Shown here piece by piece: positions 7,398-15,420 of a stretch of 54,067 nt of DNA (positions are counted from its first letter, which is position 1; the number at the start of each line of letters is the position of its first letter). The notes under the pieces were generated by a model that saw only the letters and a list, made by a program, of their open reading frames with translations, was not told where the DNA came from and ran no database searches. Origin of the DNA: Thermodesulfatator autotrophicus (GTDB lineage: Bacteria; Desulfobacterota; Thermodesulfobacteria; Thermodesulfobacteriales; Thermodesulfatatoraceae); assembly GCF_001642325.1 (NCBI RefSeq), contig NZ_LSFI01000015.1:1-54067 (forward strand), in the 5' to 3' direction. The position numbers and the translations under genes are program-made.

Positions 7398-7712
7398 ATG
7401 GGAGCCAGAACAGCCTATGTGCTTAACCATAAAACCAGGAAAAGTGAGTCTGTAGTCAATGCGTTAGGGGACATAATCAAAAAATTGGCTTTGTTTATGA
7501 TAGTCGTTTTATTACTGGCAGGTGGAGTGGTTTTAGGCCAAAAATATTTCGAATATCGGGGACTGAAAAAAGAGGTTGCTCTTCTTTCTCACCAGGTAAC
7601 TGCGCTGAATATTGAATATCAGTCTCTTACCACCAAAGAGGTGGTTTATAAAAAAGCCAAAGAGATGGGGCTTCATCTTCCTAAAAAAGAACAAATAGTT
7701 CGTTTAAAGTAA
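7398..7712 (+). CDS. ftsL: FtsL-like cell division protein
   Basis: 104 residues, bitopic: a short cytoplasmic tail, one membrane helix (about 33-50) and a periplasmic coiled-coil stretch with heptad-like leucines (KKEVALLSHQVTALN). FtsL joins FtsB and FtsQ to form the divisome complex that activates septal synthesis by FtsWI. Size, topology and position between rsmH and ftsI identify it; sequence conservation in this family is low. GGAGG lies just ahead of the ATG. Its usual target enzyme, the next gene, appears catalytically dead, so its task here may be purely structural. Confidence 0.8.
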   Translation: MGARTAYVLNHKTRKSESVVNALGDIIKKLALFMIVVLLLAGGVVLGQKYFEYRGLKKEVALLSHQVTALNIEYQSLTTKEVVYKKAKEMGLHLPKKEQIVRLK

Positions 7713-7717
7713 TTAAG

Positions 7718-9073
7718 ATGAAAAAGTTCTGGTTTTTGAGCCTAATAGGGTTGATATTACTGGTTCTGGCAGGAGAAAAGGCCAAACTTTTCTCCTCTCC
7801 TGAGCCTGTTTTATCTGAAAAAAGCGGGGTCAGACCGCTTGGGCCAGTCTATGACCTTGAAAGAAGAGTTCTTGCCGAATCAGTAAGCCGGACCGGGTTA
7901 TTACTGGTGCCAGGGGCCTTTTCACCGTCTCCTGTAAATTTAAAAATGCTAGCTGATTCTCTGGGGAAAGAAGAAAATGACATTTCAATGCTTCTTGCTA
8001 CCTATAAGGAGCCGGTTTTATTCCGCAAAGTGAAAAATGTTCCCCAAATAGAAGGGGTTTTTCCAAAAAAATACTTTGAAAGAATTTATCCTTACCAGGA
8101 GGTATGTAACGCTTTTCTGGGAAATGAAGGTTTTTGGGGGATTGAAGCCTATTATCACAACCTTTTAAGACGTAAAGATTCTTATCTGGTAACAGCTATA
8201 GAGATAGAAAAACAAAAAGAGCTTTTTGAAGACCTGAATCGCAGTTTAAAAAGGCTGCGGGCCAAAAGGGGTGGGGCTTTAATCCTTGATCTTGAAACAG
8301 GAAGAATAAAGGCCTTTGTTACCAAAGGAGATAGAGACCTTCTGCTAAAACCCCGCATTCCCCTTGCGTCTTTGAGTGAGGTATTTGAAAAAAGCTTTGA
8401 ACAAAGCAGCTATAGTGACCTGGCCACCTTTTTACGTGACCTTGGCTTTGGTGAAGCCACAGGGGTTGACCTTCCAGGAGAAAATCCCGGGTTTCTTCCT
8501 CCATCTGTTTCTTCTCTGGAAGATGTCAGGACTTCTGGTGTTCAGCTAGTAAGGGCCTTAGCCGCTCTTTATACAGGAAAACTTGTGTCTCCCAAACTGG
8601 CCCAGGAAATAAACCTTGAAAATGGAAAACAGCTCATAACAGTTGAAACGAAAACACTTGAAGACCTTCTCCCTCTTAAAAAGGGTGGTGTTTGGTGGTG
8701 GGGTGGAAGTTACCGGGTGGGGGCTTTTGTAATAGCTGGCCTCTGGCCGCGTAAAAATCCCAAAGAGGCTTTTTTAGTTTATCTTGAAGGGGTAAGGGCT
8801 TACGGGCTTCCCTGTTACTATACCCGTTTTATTCCTCAGGCGGTGAAAAATAGCCGTTTTTATATGGCCAGGCAAAAAACGAAGCGTTCTCAAAAATTGG
8901 CCGAAAACAGGATGCCAGACTTAAGAGGGCTTACTCTAAAAGAGGCCCTTGAAAGGCTTTCTGCCCTTGGGCTTGAGGCTGAGTATCAGGGCTTTGGCGT
9001 TACCGTTAGCCAGTGGCCAGCACCGGGCACACCCCTAAAAAAAATTACCAGATGCAGGCTTGTTCTCAAATGA
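7718..9073 (+). CDS. ftsI: FtsI (PBP3)-like protein lacking transpeptidase active-site motifs, with C-terminal PASTA domain
   Basis: 451 residues, where FtsI with a PASTA domain is usually 600 or more. Visible in order: a membrane anchor (5-19), a PBP pedestal region (VYDLERRVLAESV 44-56; ERIYPYQEVCNAFLG, then GIEAYYHNLL 141-150), the start of the transpeptidase fold (RGGALILDLETGRIKAF 184-200), its later part (LRDLGFGEATGVDLPGENPG 239-258), and a PASTA domain (about 398-451). The stretch that should hold SxxK is deleted: residue 203 runs almost directly into the region of the second motif, where SxN is replaced by QSSYS. KTG(T) is replaced by KKGG (321-324). It should not cross-link peptidoglycan. 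The frame is intact and tightly coupled to its neighbours (it ends by ATGA overlap with murE), so it is probably expressed, perhaps as a scaffold. Confidence 0.85.
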   Translation: MKKFWFLSLIGLILLVLAGEKAKLFSSPEPVLSEKSGVRPLGPVYDLERRVLAESVSRTGLLLVPGAFSPSPVNLKMLADSLGKEENDISMLLATYKEPVLFRKVKNVPQIEGVFPKKYFERIYPYQEVCNAFLGNEGFWGIEAYYHNLLRRKDSYLVTAIEIEKQKELFEDLNRSLKRLRAKRGGALILDLETGRIKAFVTKGDRDLLLKPRIPLASLSEVFEKSFEQSSYSDLATFLRDLGFGEATGVDLPGENPGFLPPSVSSLEDVRTSGVQLVRALAALYTGKLVSPKLAQEINLENGKQLITVETKTLEDLLPLKKGGVWWWGGSYRVGAFVIAGLWPRKNPKEAFLVYLEGVRAYGLPCYYTRFIPQAVKNSRFYMARQKTKRSQKLAENRMPDLRGLTLKEALERLSALGLEAEYQGFGVTVSQWPAPGTPLKKITRCRLVLK

Positions 9074-10512
9074 AACGCCTTGAGGAGCTTATAAAAAACC
9101 TAAAACCTGAGTTTTTACATAGGCCTGAGACGCCTATAGCCGGCTTAACGGCGGATTCTCGCGAAGTAAAGCCGGGAGACGCCTTTGTGGCCTGCCGGGG
9201 CACTTCAGCTGATGGCCATAGTTTTATTCCGCAGGCAATAAAGGCCGGAGCAGCGGCCATTATTGCCGAAAAAAAACTGGATTTACCTGAAAACATAGCC
9301 CAGGTAGTTTTACCTGACACGAGGAAAGCCTTACCAGAGATTGCCAGCGCTTTTTATGATTATCCCGAAAAAGACCTTACTTTAATAGGTATTACAGGAA
9401 CAAATGGCAAGACCTCTGCTACCTACTTTATTTATCAGATTTTTAGAGCACTCACCGGCCAGGCCGGCCTTATTGGCACGGTTTTTTACGATACCGGGCT
9501 TGGCCTGGAAAAGGCCTCACTTACCACGCCAGGGCCGGTTAAGTTAAGGGCCCTTTTGGCCAATATTCGCAAGGCCGGTTATCGGCACGTGGTTATGGAA
9601 GTCTCTTCACACGCCCTTGACCAGGATAGAGTGGCTGGCCTTGCCTATCAGGTGGCAGGGTTTACCAACCTTAGCCGTGACCACCTGGACTACCACGGCA
9701 CCATGGAGGGCTACTTTCAGGCCAAGAAAAAACTTTTTACCAAATATTTGAGAGCTTCGGGCCAGGCCGTTATAAACGTGGCCAATCCGTGGGGAAGGAG
9801 GCTCGCCCAGGAAATCTCTGCGCCCGTTATTAAGATAGGGGAGGAACTTAGGGGGATGGTGACAGAGCGCTCCCGGGCGGGTTATTCCTTCCGCCTGGAA
9901 TTTGGCCACCATAAGCATTCCTTGGCGACGACCCTCTACGGAGATTTTCAACTGGAAAATCTCCTCATGGCTATAGGATGTTGCCTGGCCCTCGGCTTTT
10001 CTTTTAAAGACATCCTTTCCTGCTCCCGTGAGCTTAAGCCTCCTCCAGGGCGGCTTGAGCTTATCGGCCAGAAAAACGGAGCCCTGATATTCGTTGACTA
10101 CGCTCATACTCCAGAGGCTCTAGCCGTAGCTCTTAAGAGCCTCAAACCCATTGCCAGAAGGCTTATTGTTCTTTTCGGCTGCGGGGGCGATAGAGATAAG
10201 GGAAAACGTCCACTTATGGGTAAAGTGGCTGAGGAGCTTGCCCACGTGGTTATACTTACCTCTGATAATCCCCGGGGTGAAAGCCCGGAAGACATTATAA
10301 ACGATATCCTAGCTGGCATGGAAAATTCCCCATTTCTGATTGAGCCACACCGTGAGGAGGCTATCTCTACCGCGGTTTCTATTTTAAGGGAGGGTGACGT
10401 GCTGCTGGTGGCAGGTAAAGGCCATGAAGATTATCAAGAAATTTCCGGGAAGAGGATTCCTTTTTCTGACCGCGAGTTTTTGCGGGCACTACTGGCAGAG
10501 GAGGCGGCATGA
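9070..10512 (+). CDS. murE: UDP-MurNAc-L-Ala-D-Glu:meso-diaminopimelate ligase MurE
   Basis: Mur ligase, about 480 residues, that adds the third amino acid of the stem peptide using ATP. The N-terminal domain has LTADSREVKPGDAFVA, the ATP loop is GITGTNGKTS, and the C-terminal domain has GCGGDRDKGKRP. TSDNPRGE contains the DNPR motif that marks meso-diaminopimelate as substrate, so the wall should be of the DAP type. I start at ATG 9070, which overlaps the ftsI stop as ATGA, rather than at an upstream frame opening inside ftsI. Overlaps murF by 4 bp. Confidence 0.96.
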   Translation: MKRLEELIKNLKPEFLHRPETPIAGLTADSREVKPGDAFVACRGTSADGHSFIPQAIKAGAAAIIAEKKLDLPENIAQVVLPDTRKALPEIASAFYDYPEKDLTLIGITGTNGKTSATYFIYQIFRALTGQAGLIGTVFYDTGLGLEKASLTTPGPVKLRALLANIRKAGYRHVVMEVSSHALDQDRVAGLAYQVAGFTNLSRDHLDYHGTMEGYFQAKKKLFTKYLRASGQAVINVANPWGRRLAQEISAPVIKIGEELRGMVTERSRAGYSFRLEFGHHKHSLATTLYGDFQLENLLMAIGCCLALGFSFKDILSCSRELKPPPGRLELIGQKNGALIFVDYAHTPEALAVALKSLKPIARRLIVLFGCGGDRDKGKRPLMGKVAEELAHVVILTSDNPRGESPEDIINDILAGMENSPFLIEPHREEAISTAVSILREGDVLLVAGKGHEDYQEISGKRIPFSDREFLRALLAEEAA

Positions 10513-11882
10513 TTTCCACTGAAGACGTGGTAAAAGCTACAGGGGGTGTGCTTCTTAACGGAGACATGGGGATTACCTTTACCGGGGTAAGCCACGATAC
10601 CAGAACCATCAAGCCCGGAGAGCTTTTTGTGGCTATAAAAGGCCCGCGCTTTGATGGCCATGACTTTGTGCTTGAGGCCATTGAAAAAGGAGCAAGGGGA
10701 GCCCTTGTTTCTTACTGGCCAGAAAACATCAATATTTTTGAGCTTCATAAAGCCGTTTCCATAGTCAAAGTCCCTGATACTTTAAAGGCTCTGGGGGATC
10801 TGGCGGCCTATTGGCGTAAAAAGCTTAATGCGAAAGTTTTCGCTATAAGTGGTACTTGCGGAAAAACCACCACTAAGGAAATTTTAGCCACCCTGTTAGA
10901 AGACTATCAAACTTTTAAGACGCCTTGGAACTGGAATAACCTTATCGGGCTTCCCCTAACTATTTTAAATACCCCGCTTGAGGCCCAATTTCTGGTGCTA
11001 GAACTTGGCACCAATATCCCCGGTGAGATTGCGAGACTTACCGAAATAGCTTCTCCTGAAGTAGCGATTTTTCTGGGCTCAGCCCCTTCACATCTTGAGG
11101 GCCTTGGCACACCGGAAAATGTTTTCAAAGAAGAAATAGACGTCCTGTTAAAAGCCTCGCAGGCAACCTGGGTTTATCCTTACGATTCAAGTGAAACGAG
11201 AGATTTTATCGCCTCCCTGAACCACCAGGGCCGTGAGATCTCTTTTGGCTTTGAAAAAGGGGCTGACTTAAAGGGTGAGATAATAAAAGTTAGTTTAGAC
11301 GGCACCCAGGTAAAAATTTACTACCAGAATGACATTTATGACGCCAGAATCCCCCTTCTGGGGAAACCGTTTGTTTTTGATACCCTGGCGGCCCTGGCCG
11401 GAGCTTTGGGCACCGGGCTTGACCTGCAAGAACTCATAACCAAGCTTGAGAAACTAAAGTCTCCTCCTCATCGCCTTGAACCCAAACGCGGAGATAACTT
11501 CTGGGTCCTTGATGATACGTATAACGCCAACCCGGCTTCTTTTAAGGCGGCGGCAGAAGTTTTAGCGGCTATTAAACCTCAATTTTCTAAGGTTCTAGCG
11601 GTAGTGGGAGACATGAAAGAGCTCGGCGAGAAAGCTTCTTTTTATCACGATGAAGTTGGGCGCATGCTTGCCGAGGTCTGTGATCAAATACTGGCAATAG
11701 GTGAATATGCCAAAGACTTGGCCCGTGGTGGCGGAGAAAAGGTCAAGGTTTTTTCTGATAAGGCGGCTCTTCTTGAAGAGTTAAGGCAGGTCATTGTCCC
11801 AGAAACCCTTGTATTTGTAAAAGGTTCGCGAGCTATGGCTATGGAAAAAATCGTTGAGGAGCTTTTGGGAGAAAAGGTCTAA
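10509..11882 (+). CDS. murF: UDP-MurNAc-tripeptide:D-Ala-D-Ala ligase MurF
   Basis: 457 residues. Completes the UDP-MurNAc pentapeptide by adding D-Ala-D-Ala. Signature blocks are TGVSHDTRTIKPGELFVAIKG, the nucleotide loop SGTCGKTTTKE (with Cys where most homologues have Asn or Ser), WNNLIGLPLTILN, ELGTNIPGEIARL, and DDTYNANPASFKAA with VVGDMKELG in the C-terminal domain. Its ATG lies inside the last codons of murE, and mraY begins immediately after its stop. No ddl gene is in the cluster, so the D-Ala-D-Ala ligase must lie elsewhere. Confidence 0.96.
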   Translation: MISTEDVVKATGGVLLNGDMGITFTGVSHDTRTIKPGELFVAIKGPRFDGHDFVLEAIEKGARGALVSYWPENINIFELHKAVSIVKVPDTLKALGDLAAYWRKKLNAKVFAISGTCGKTTTKEILATLLEDYQTFKTPWNWNNLIGLPLTILNTPLEAQFLVLELGTNIPGEIARLTEIASPEVAIFLGSAPSHLEGLGTPENVFKEEIDVLLKASQATWVYPYDSSETRDFIASLNHQGREISFGFEKGADLKGEIIKVSLDGTQVKIYYQNDIYDARIPLLGKPFVFDTLAALAGALGTGLDLQELITKLEKLKSPPHRLEPKRGDNFWVLDDTYNANPASFKAAAEVLAAIKPQFSKVLAVVGDMKELGEKASFYHDEVGRMLAEVCDQILAIGEYAKDLARGGGEKVKVFSDKAALLEELRQVIVPETLVFVKGSRAMAMEKIVEELLGEKV

Positions 11883-12959
11883 ATGCTTTACCACTTACTT
11901 TATTCTTTACATGAATGGCACGTTTTCTTTAATGTTTTCCGTTACATCACTTTTAGGACTTTTTGTGCCGCTTTTACCGCGGCTTTGATAGTTTTTGTTT
12001 TAATGCCCCGTTTCATAACCTATATGCAGGCTCGCCAATTTGGTCAGGTCATTAGAGAAATCGGCCCTGATCATCAGCACAAAGCCGGCACGCCTACTAT
12101 GGGCGGAGTGATAATTATTCTGGCGGTGTTGGTAGCAACTCTTCTTTGGGGGAAACTTACGAATATTTACCTCTGGATAACCCTTGGGCTTTTTCTGATT
12201 TTTGGCTTAATCGGCTTTTTTGACGACTGGCGCAAGGTTTCTCGACAAAAAAGTCTGGGGCTTACGGGGAAAGAAAAACTTTTTCTTCAGTCCTTAACAG
12301 CGGGCATATTCTTGTTTCTAGCCCTTAAGTACGGCTCTTTTGATACCAGGCTATCAGTACCGTTTTTCAAAGAATTTAGGCCAGACCTTGGCTTTTTATA
12401 CTTCCCTTTTGTTATGATAGTGGTGGTTGGGGCTTCAAACGCCTTCAATTTGACAGACGGCCTTGACGGCCTGGCCACCGGGCCTTTTATCGTTACAGCA
12501 GGGGTTTATCTGCTTTTTGTATATTTGGCCGGCCATGCTAGATTGGCCTCTTATTTGCAAATTCCTTATGTAGCTGGAGCTGGAGAGCTTTGCATATTTT
12601 GTGGGGCCCTTTTAGGAGCAGCCCTTGCTTTTCTCTGGTATAATGCTTATCCGGCAGAAATTTTTATGGGAGATGTTGGTTCTCTCTCGCTGGGGGCTTC
12701 TCTGGGGGCGTTGGCGGTAATTTCCAAACAGGAACTTTTGCTGGTTATAGCTGGTGGTGTTTTTGTGGCTGAGGCTTTGTCGGTAATGCTTCAGGTGGCT
12801 TATTTTCGGCTAACAGGGGGCAAGCGCATTTTTTTGATGGCTCCACTTCATCATCATTTTGAGAAACTTGGTTGGCCTGAGCCCAAAATCATTGTCCGCT
12901 TCTGGATTATAGCTATATTCTTAGGGATCCTGGCTGTAAGTACTTTAAAACTCAGGTAA
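11883..12959 (+). CDS. mraY: Phospho-MurNAc-pentapeptide transferase MraY
   Basis: Integral membrane enzyme of 358 residues with about ten hydrophobic segments. It transfers phospho-MurNAc-pentapeptide to undecaprenyl phosphate, forming lipid I. Family motifs seen are KAGTPTMGG, GFFDDWRK (the Mg-binding aspartates), NLTDGLDGLA, EIFMGDVGSLSLG and the histidine cluster MAPLHHHFEKLGWPE near the C-terminus. The start codon directly abuts the murF stop, consistent with coupled translation. Confidence 0.97.
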   Translation: MLYHLLYSLHEWHVFFNVFRYITFRTFCAAFTAALIVFVLMPRFITYMQARQFGQVIREIGPDHQHKAGTPTMGGVIIILAVLVATLLWGKLTNIYLWITLGLFLIFGLIGFFDDWRKVSRQKSLGLTGKEKLFLQSLTAGIFLFLALKYGSFDTRLSVPFFKEFRPDLGFLYFPFVMIVVVGASNAFNLTDGLDGLATGPFIVTAGVYLLFVYLAGHARLASYLQIPYVAGAGELCIFCGALLGAALAFLWYNAYPAEIFMGDVGSLSLGASLGALAVISKQELLLVIAGGVFVAEALSVMLQVAYFRLTGGKRIFLMAPLHHHFEKLGWPEPKIIVRFWIIAIFLGILAVSTLKLR

Positions 12960-12964
12960 GGGCT

Positions 12965-14356
12965 ATGTTTGAAGGAAAGATGATAGACAAAAAGGCCGTG
13001 GTTCTAGGTTTTGGACGTTCTGGGCAGGCGGCAGCCCGATTACTTCTGCTTTCAGGGGCTAAAGTTATTGTTTCTGATCGTCGTCCTAAAGACAAGCTTT
13101 CTACAGCGTTAGTGCGGTCTTTTGAAGAGCAGGGGGTTCTTTTTGATACCGGCGGTCATCGTCCAGAATTATTTGAAGGGGCTGATCTCGTAGTCATTAG
13201 CCCGGGAGTGCCCCGTGAGGTGGCGGCGGTGGCCTATGAAAAAGATATACCGGTTATCGGAGAGCTTGAACTGGCTTATCGCTTTCTTCTTCCAGAGAAA
13301 AAGATTATCGCCATTACAGGTACTAACGGCAAAACCACCACCACCGCCATGGTAACTGACATTTTACGTCTTTCTGGCCAGAAGGTCTTTGTGGGTGGGA
13401 ACTATGGTACACCGCTTTCTGAATTTATAATCAATGGCCAGAAGGCTGATTACGTGGTGCTTGAGGTTTCAAGCTTTCAACTGGAGACCATTGAGACTTT
13501 TAGACCCCATATAGCCATAATTTTAAACATTACTCCTGACCATCTTGAACGCTATGCAGACTTTAATGAATATGCCCTAGCTAAGGCTCGCGTTTACGAA
13601 AATCAGACCATTGATGATTTTCTCCTTTTGCCAGAGGAACTTTCAGCTCCTCTCCCCTTTCCCAAAGCCAGGGTGCTCTTTTTTGGTGAAAAGGTAAACT
13701 CTGGGGCTGAACTCAAAGGGAGTTCTTTTGTTTTGCACCTGCCTCAAGGGCGAGAAGAATACTCTCTGGCAGGCTTTAAGCTTTTAGGAGAGCATAATCG
13801 TTTAAATTTTGCGGTGGCGGCGCTGGCAGCCAGGTTGGCTGGGGCAACTCCTCAGGGAATAAGAGAGGCCATAAAAAATTTTATAGGTTTTCCGCATCGT
13901 CTGGAATTTGTAGGCACTTTTGGTGGGGTTTACTTTGTGAATGATTCCAAGGCCACTAATGTTGACGCTACTTTAAAGGCCCTTGAGGGGCTGGTAGGCC
14001 CTATAATTTTAATCATGGGCGGTAAACACAAAGGAGCTTCTTATTTTCCTCTTTTGCCTTTAATAAGGCAAAAAGTAAGGCTTCTAATTCTTATGGGAGA
14101 ATCGCGTTACGTGATGGCTGAGGATTTGCGGGAAAGCACGGAAATAAAAATTGTAGAAAACCTGGAAGAGGCGGTGGCGGTGGCCATTTCAGAGGCCGTT
14201 CCTGGAGATACGGTTTTACTTTCACCTGCTGCAGCCAGTTTTGACCAGTTTGAAAACTATCAGGAGCGAGGGGATATCTTTAAAGAGTTAGTTAAAGGCT
14301 ATGCTCCCCAGTTTCTTGGAGAAGACAATCGTGCAGATATGGTGACTTACCATTGA
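12965..14356 (+). CDS. murD: UDP-MurNAc-L-alanine:D-glutamate ligase MurD
   Basis: 463 residues. Adds D-glutamate to UDP-MurNAc-L-Ala. Seen: N-terminal Rossmann start VVLGFGRSGQAAA, SPGVP, ATP loop ITGTNGKTTTTAM, EVSSFQLE, NITPDHLERY, HRLEFVG, VNDSKATNVDAT and LLSPAAASFDQFENYQERG. Its stop overlaps the murG start as TGATG. In most bacteria ftsW follows murD; here there is not one spare base for it. Confidence 0.96.
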   Translation: MFEGKMIDKKAVVLGFGRSGQAAARLLLLSGAKVIVSDRRPKDKLSTALVRSFEEQGVLFDTGGHRPELFEGADLVVISPGVPREVAAVAYEKDIPVIGELELAYRFLLPEKKIIAITGTNGKTTTTAMVTDILRLSGQKVFVGGNYGTPLSEFIINGQKADYVVLEVSSFQLETIETFRPHIAIILNITPDHLERYADFNEYALAKARVYENQTIDDFLLLPEELSAPLPFPKARVLFFGEKVNSGAELKGSSFVLHLPQGREEYSLAGFKLLGEHNRLNFAVAALAARLAGATPQGIREAIKNFIGFPHRLEFVGTFGGVYFVNDSKATNVDATLKALEGLVGPIILIMGGKHKGASYFPLLPLIRQKVRLLILMGESRYVMAEDLRESTEIKIVENLEEAVAVAISEAVPGDTVLLSPAAASFDQFENYQERGDIFKELVKGYAPQFLGEDNRADMVTYH

Positions 14357-15420
14357 TGAGGGTGGTTATAACCGGAGGTGGCACAGGAGGGCATCTTTTT
14401 CCTGCCCTGGCCGTGGCCGAAGAAATCGTTGCTCGTGGAGGAAAAGTGTTGCTGGTTGGCAGTGGCCGAAAAATTGAAAAGCTGGTTGCCACTAAAACGC
14501 CTTATCAGGTGAGTTATTTGCCGGTAGAAGGTGTTTTGGGCAGGTCTATGGGAAGTAAAATAAGGGCCATGGCTAAAATGTTTCTGGCTACTGGCAAGGC
14601 CTTAAAAATTCTCAAAAGGTTTTCACCACAGGTTGTACTTGGCGTAGGAGGTTACGCCTCAGTGCCCATAATGCTTGCCGCGAGTCTTCTCAAAATAAAA
14701 AGGGCCATTCATGAACAAAACGCCATACCTGGCCGAGCCAATCTCCTTTTGGCCAAATTGGCTCATCGTATCTTTATTACGTTTCCTGAAAGTCAAGCTT
14801 ATTTTTCCGGAAAGCGAACGGTGATTACCGGCCTGCCTATCAGAAAAGAGCTAACCTGTGGCCAGCGAGAACATGATGGCATAGGGCTTCTGGTAACAGG
14901 GGGCTCTCAAGGGGCACACCGTTTGAATAAACTGGTTGCAGAGATATTCCCTCGTTTGGTTGAAAAGGTACCCGCGGTTCGGCTTTTCCATCAAACAGGT
15001 GAAAGAGATTTTAACTGGGTAAAAGAGGCCTATCGGCCATTTTTAGAAAGGGTGGTGGTTAAGCCCTTTTTTCATGATATGGGCTGGGCCTATGCCCAGG
15101 CGGATTTAGTACTGGCAAGAGCCGGGGCCTCTACCGTGGCAGAAGTTGCTATTTTGCAAAAGCCAGCGGTTTTCATTCCCTATCCCTACGCCATAAATGA
15201 CCACCAGTTTTATAATGCCCAGGTGCTTGTCAGGCGAGAAGGGGCTTTTGTTATGCGCGAGAATGAACTCTCAGAGGAAAAGCTCCTTCACACCTTGAGT
15301 TCTCTTCTTGCCGATGAGGAACGCCGCCAGAAAATGGCCAGGAATCTTTCTGGAGTGCTTCCTGAAAATGCTACCGAAAGAATCGTAAAAGAATTGGAGG
15401 AATTTATCGCTTATGCGTGA
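14356..15420 (+). CDS. murG: MurG, UDP-GlcNAc:lipid I GlcNAc transferase
   Basis: GT-B fold glycosyltransferase of about 354 residues that turns lipid I into lipid II at the inner face of the membrane. Motifs seen are TGGGTGGHLFPALA at the N-terminus, GVGGYASVP, HEQNAIPGRAN, VTGGSQGAHRLN, and RAGASTVAEVA with PYPYAINDHQFYNA in the C-terminal domain. ATG 14356 overlaps the murD stop; a TTG one codon upstream is possible. Overlaps murC by 8 bp. Confidence 0.97.
   Translation: MRVVITGGGTGGHLFPALAVAEEIVARGGKVLLVGSGRKIEKLVATKTPYQVSYLPVEGVLGRSMGSKIRAMAKMFLATGKALKILKRFSPQVVLGVGGYASVPIMLAASLLKIKRAIHEQNAIPGRANLLLAKLAHRIFITFPESQAYFSGKRTVITGLPIRKELTCGQREHDGIGLLVTGGSQGAHRLNKLVAEIFPRLVEKVPAVRLFHQTGERDFNWVKEAYRPFLERVVVKPFFHDMGWAYAQADLVLARAGASTVAEVAILQKPAVFIPYPYAINDHQFYNAQVLVRREGAFVMRENELSEEKLLHTLSSLLADEERRQKMARNLSGVLPENATERIVKELEEFIAYA

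Noticed and set aside
7718-9073. FtsI-like gene as a pseudogene in decay
   Set aside because: The frame is uninterrupted, both flanking regions of the fold and the PASTA domain are conserved, and start and stop are coupled to the neighbours, so a maintained non-catalytic protein fits better.
9607-10107. 166-codon open frame antisense to murE
   Set aside because: It lies wholly opposite a conserved gene, has no ribosome site and encodes nothing recognisable. The reverse frame of codon-biased DNA explains it.
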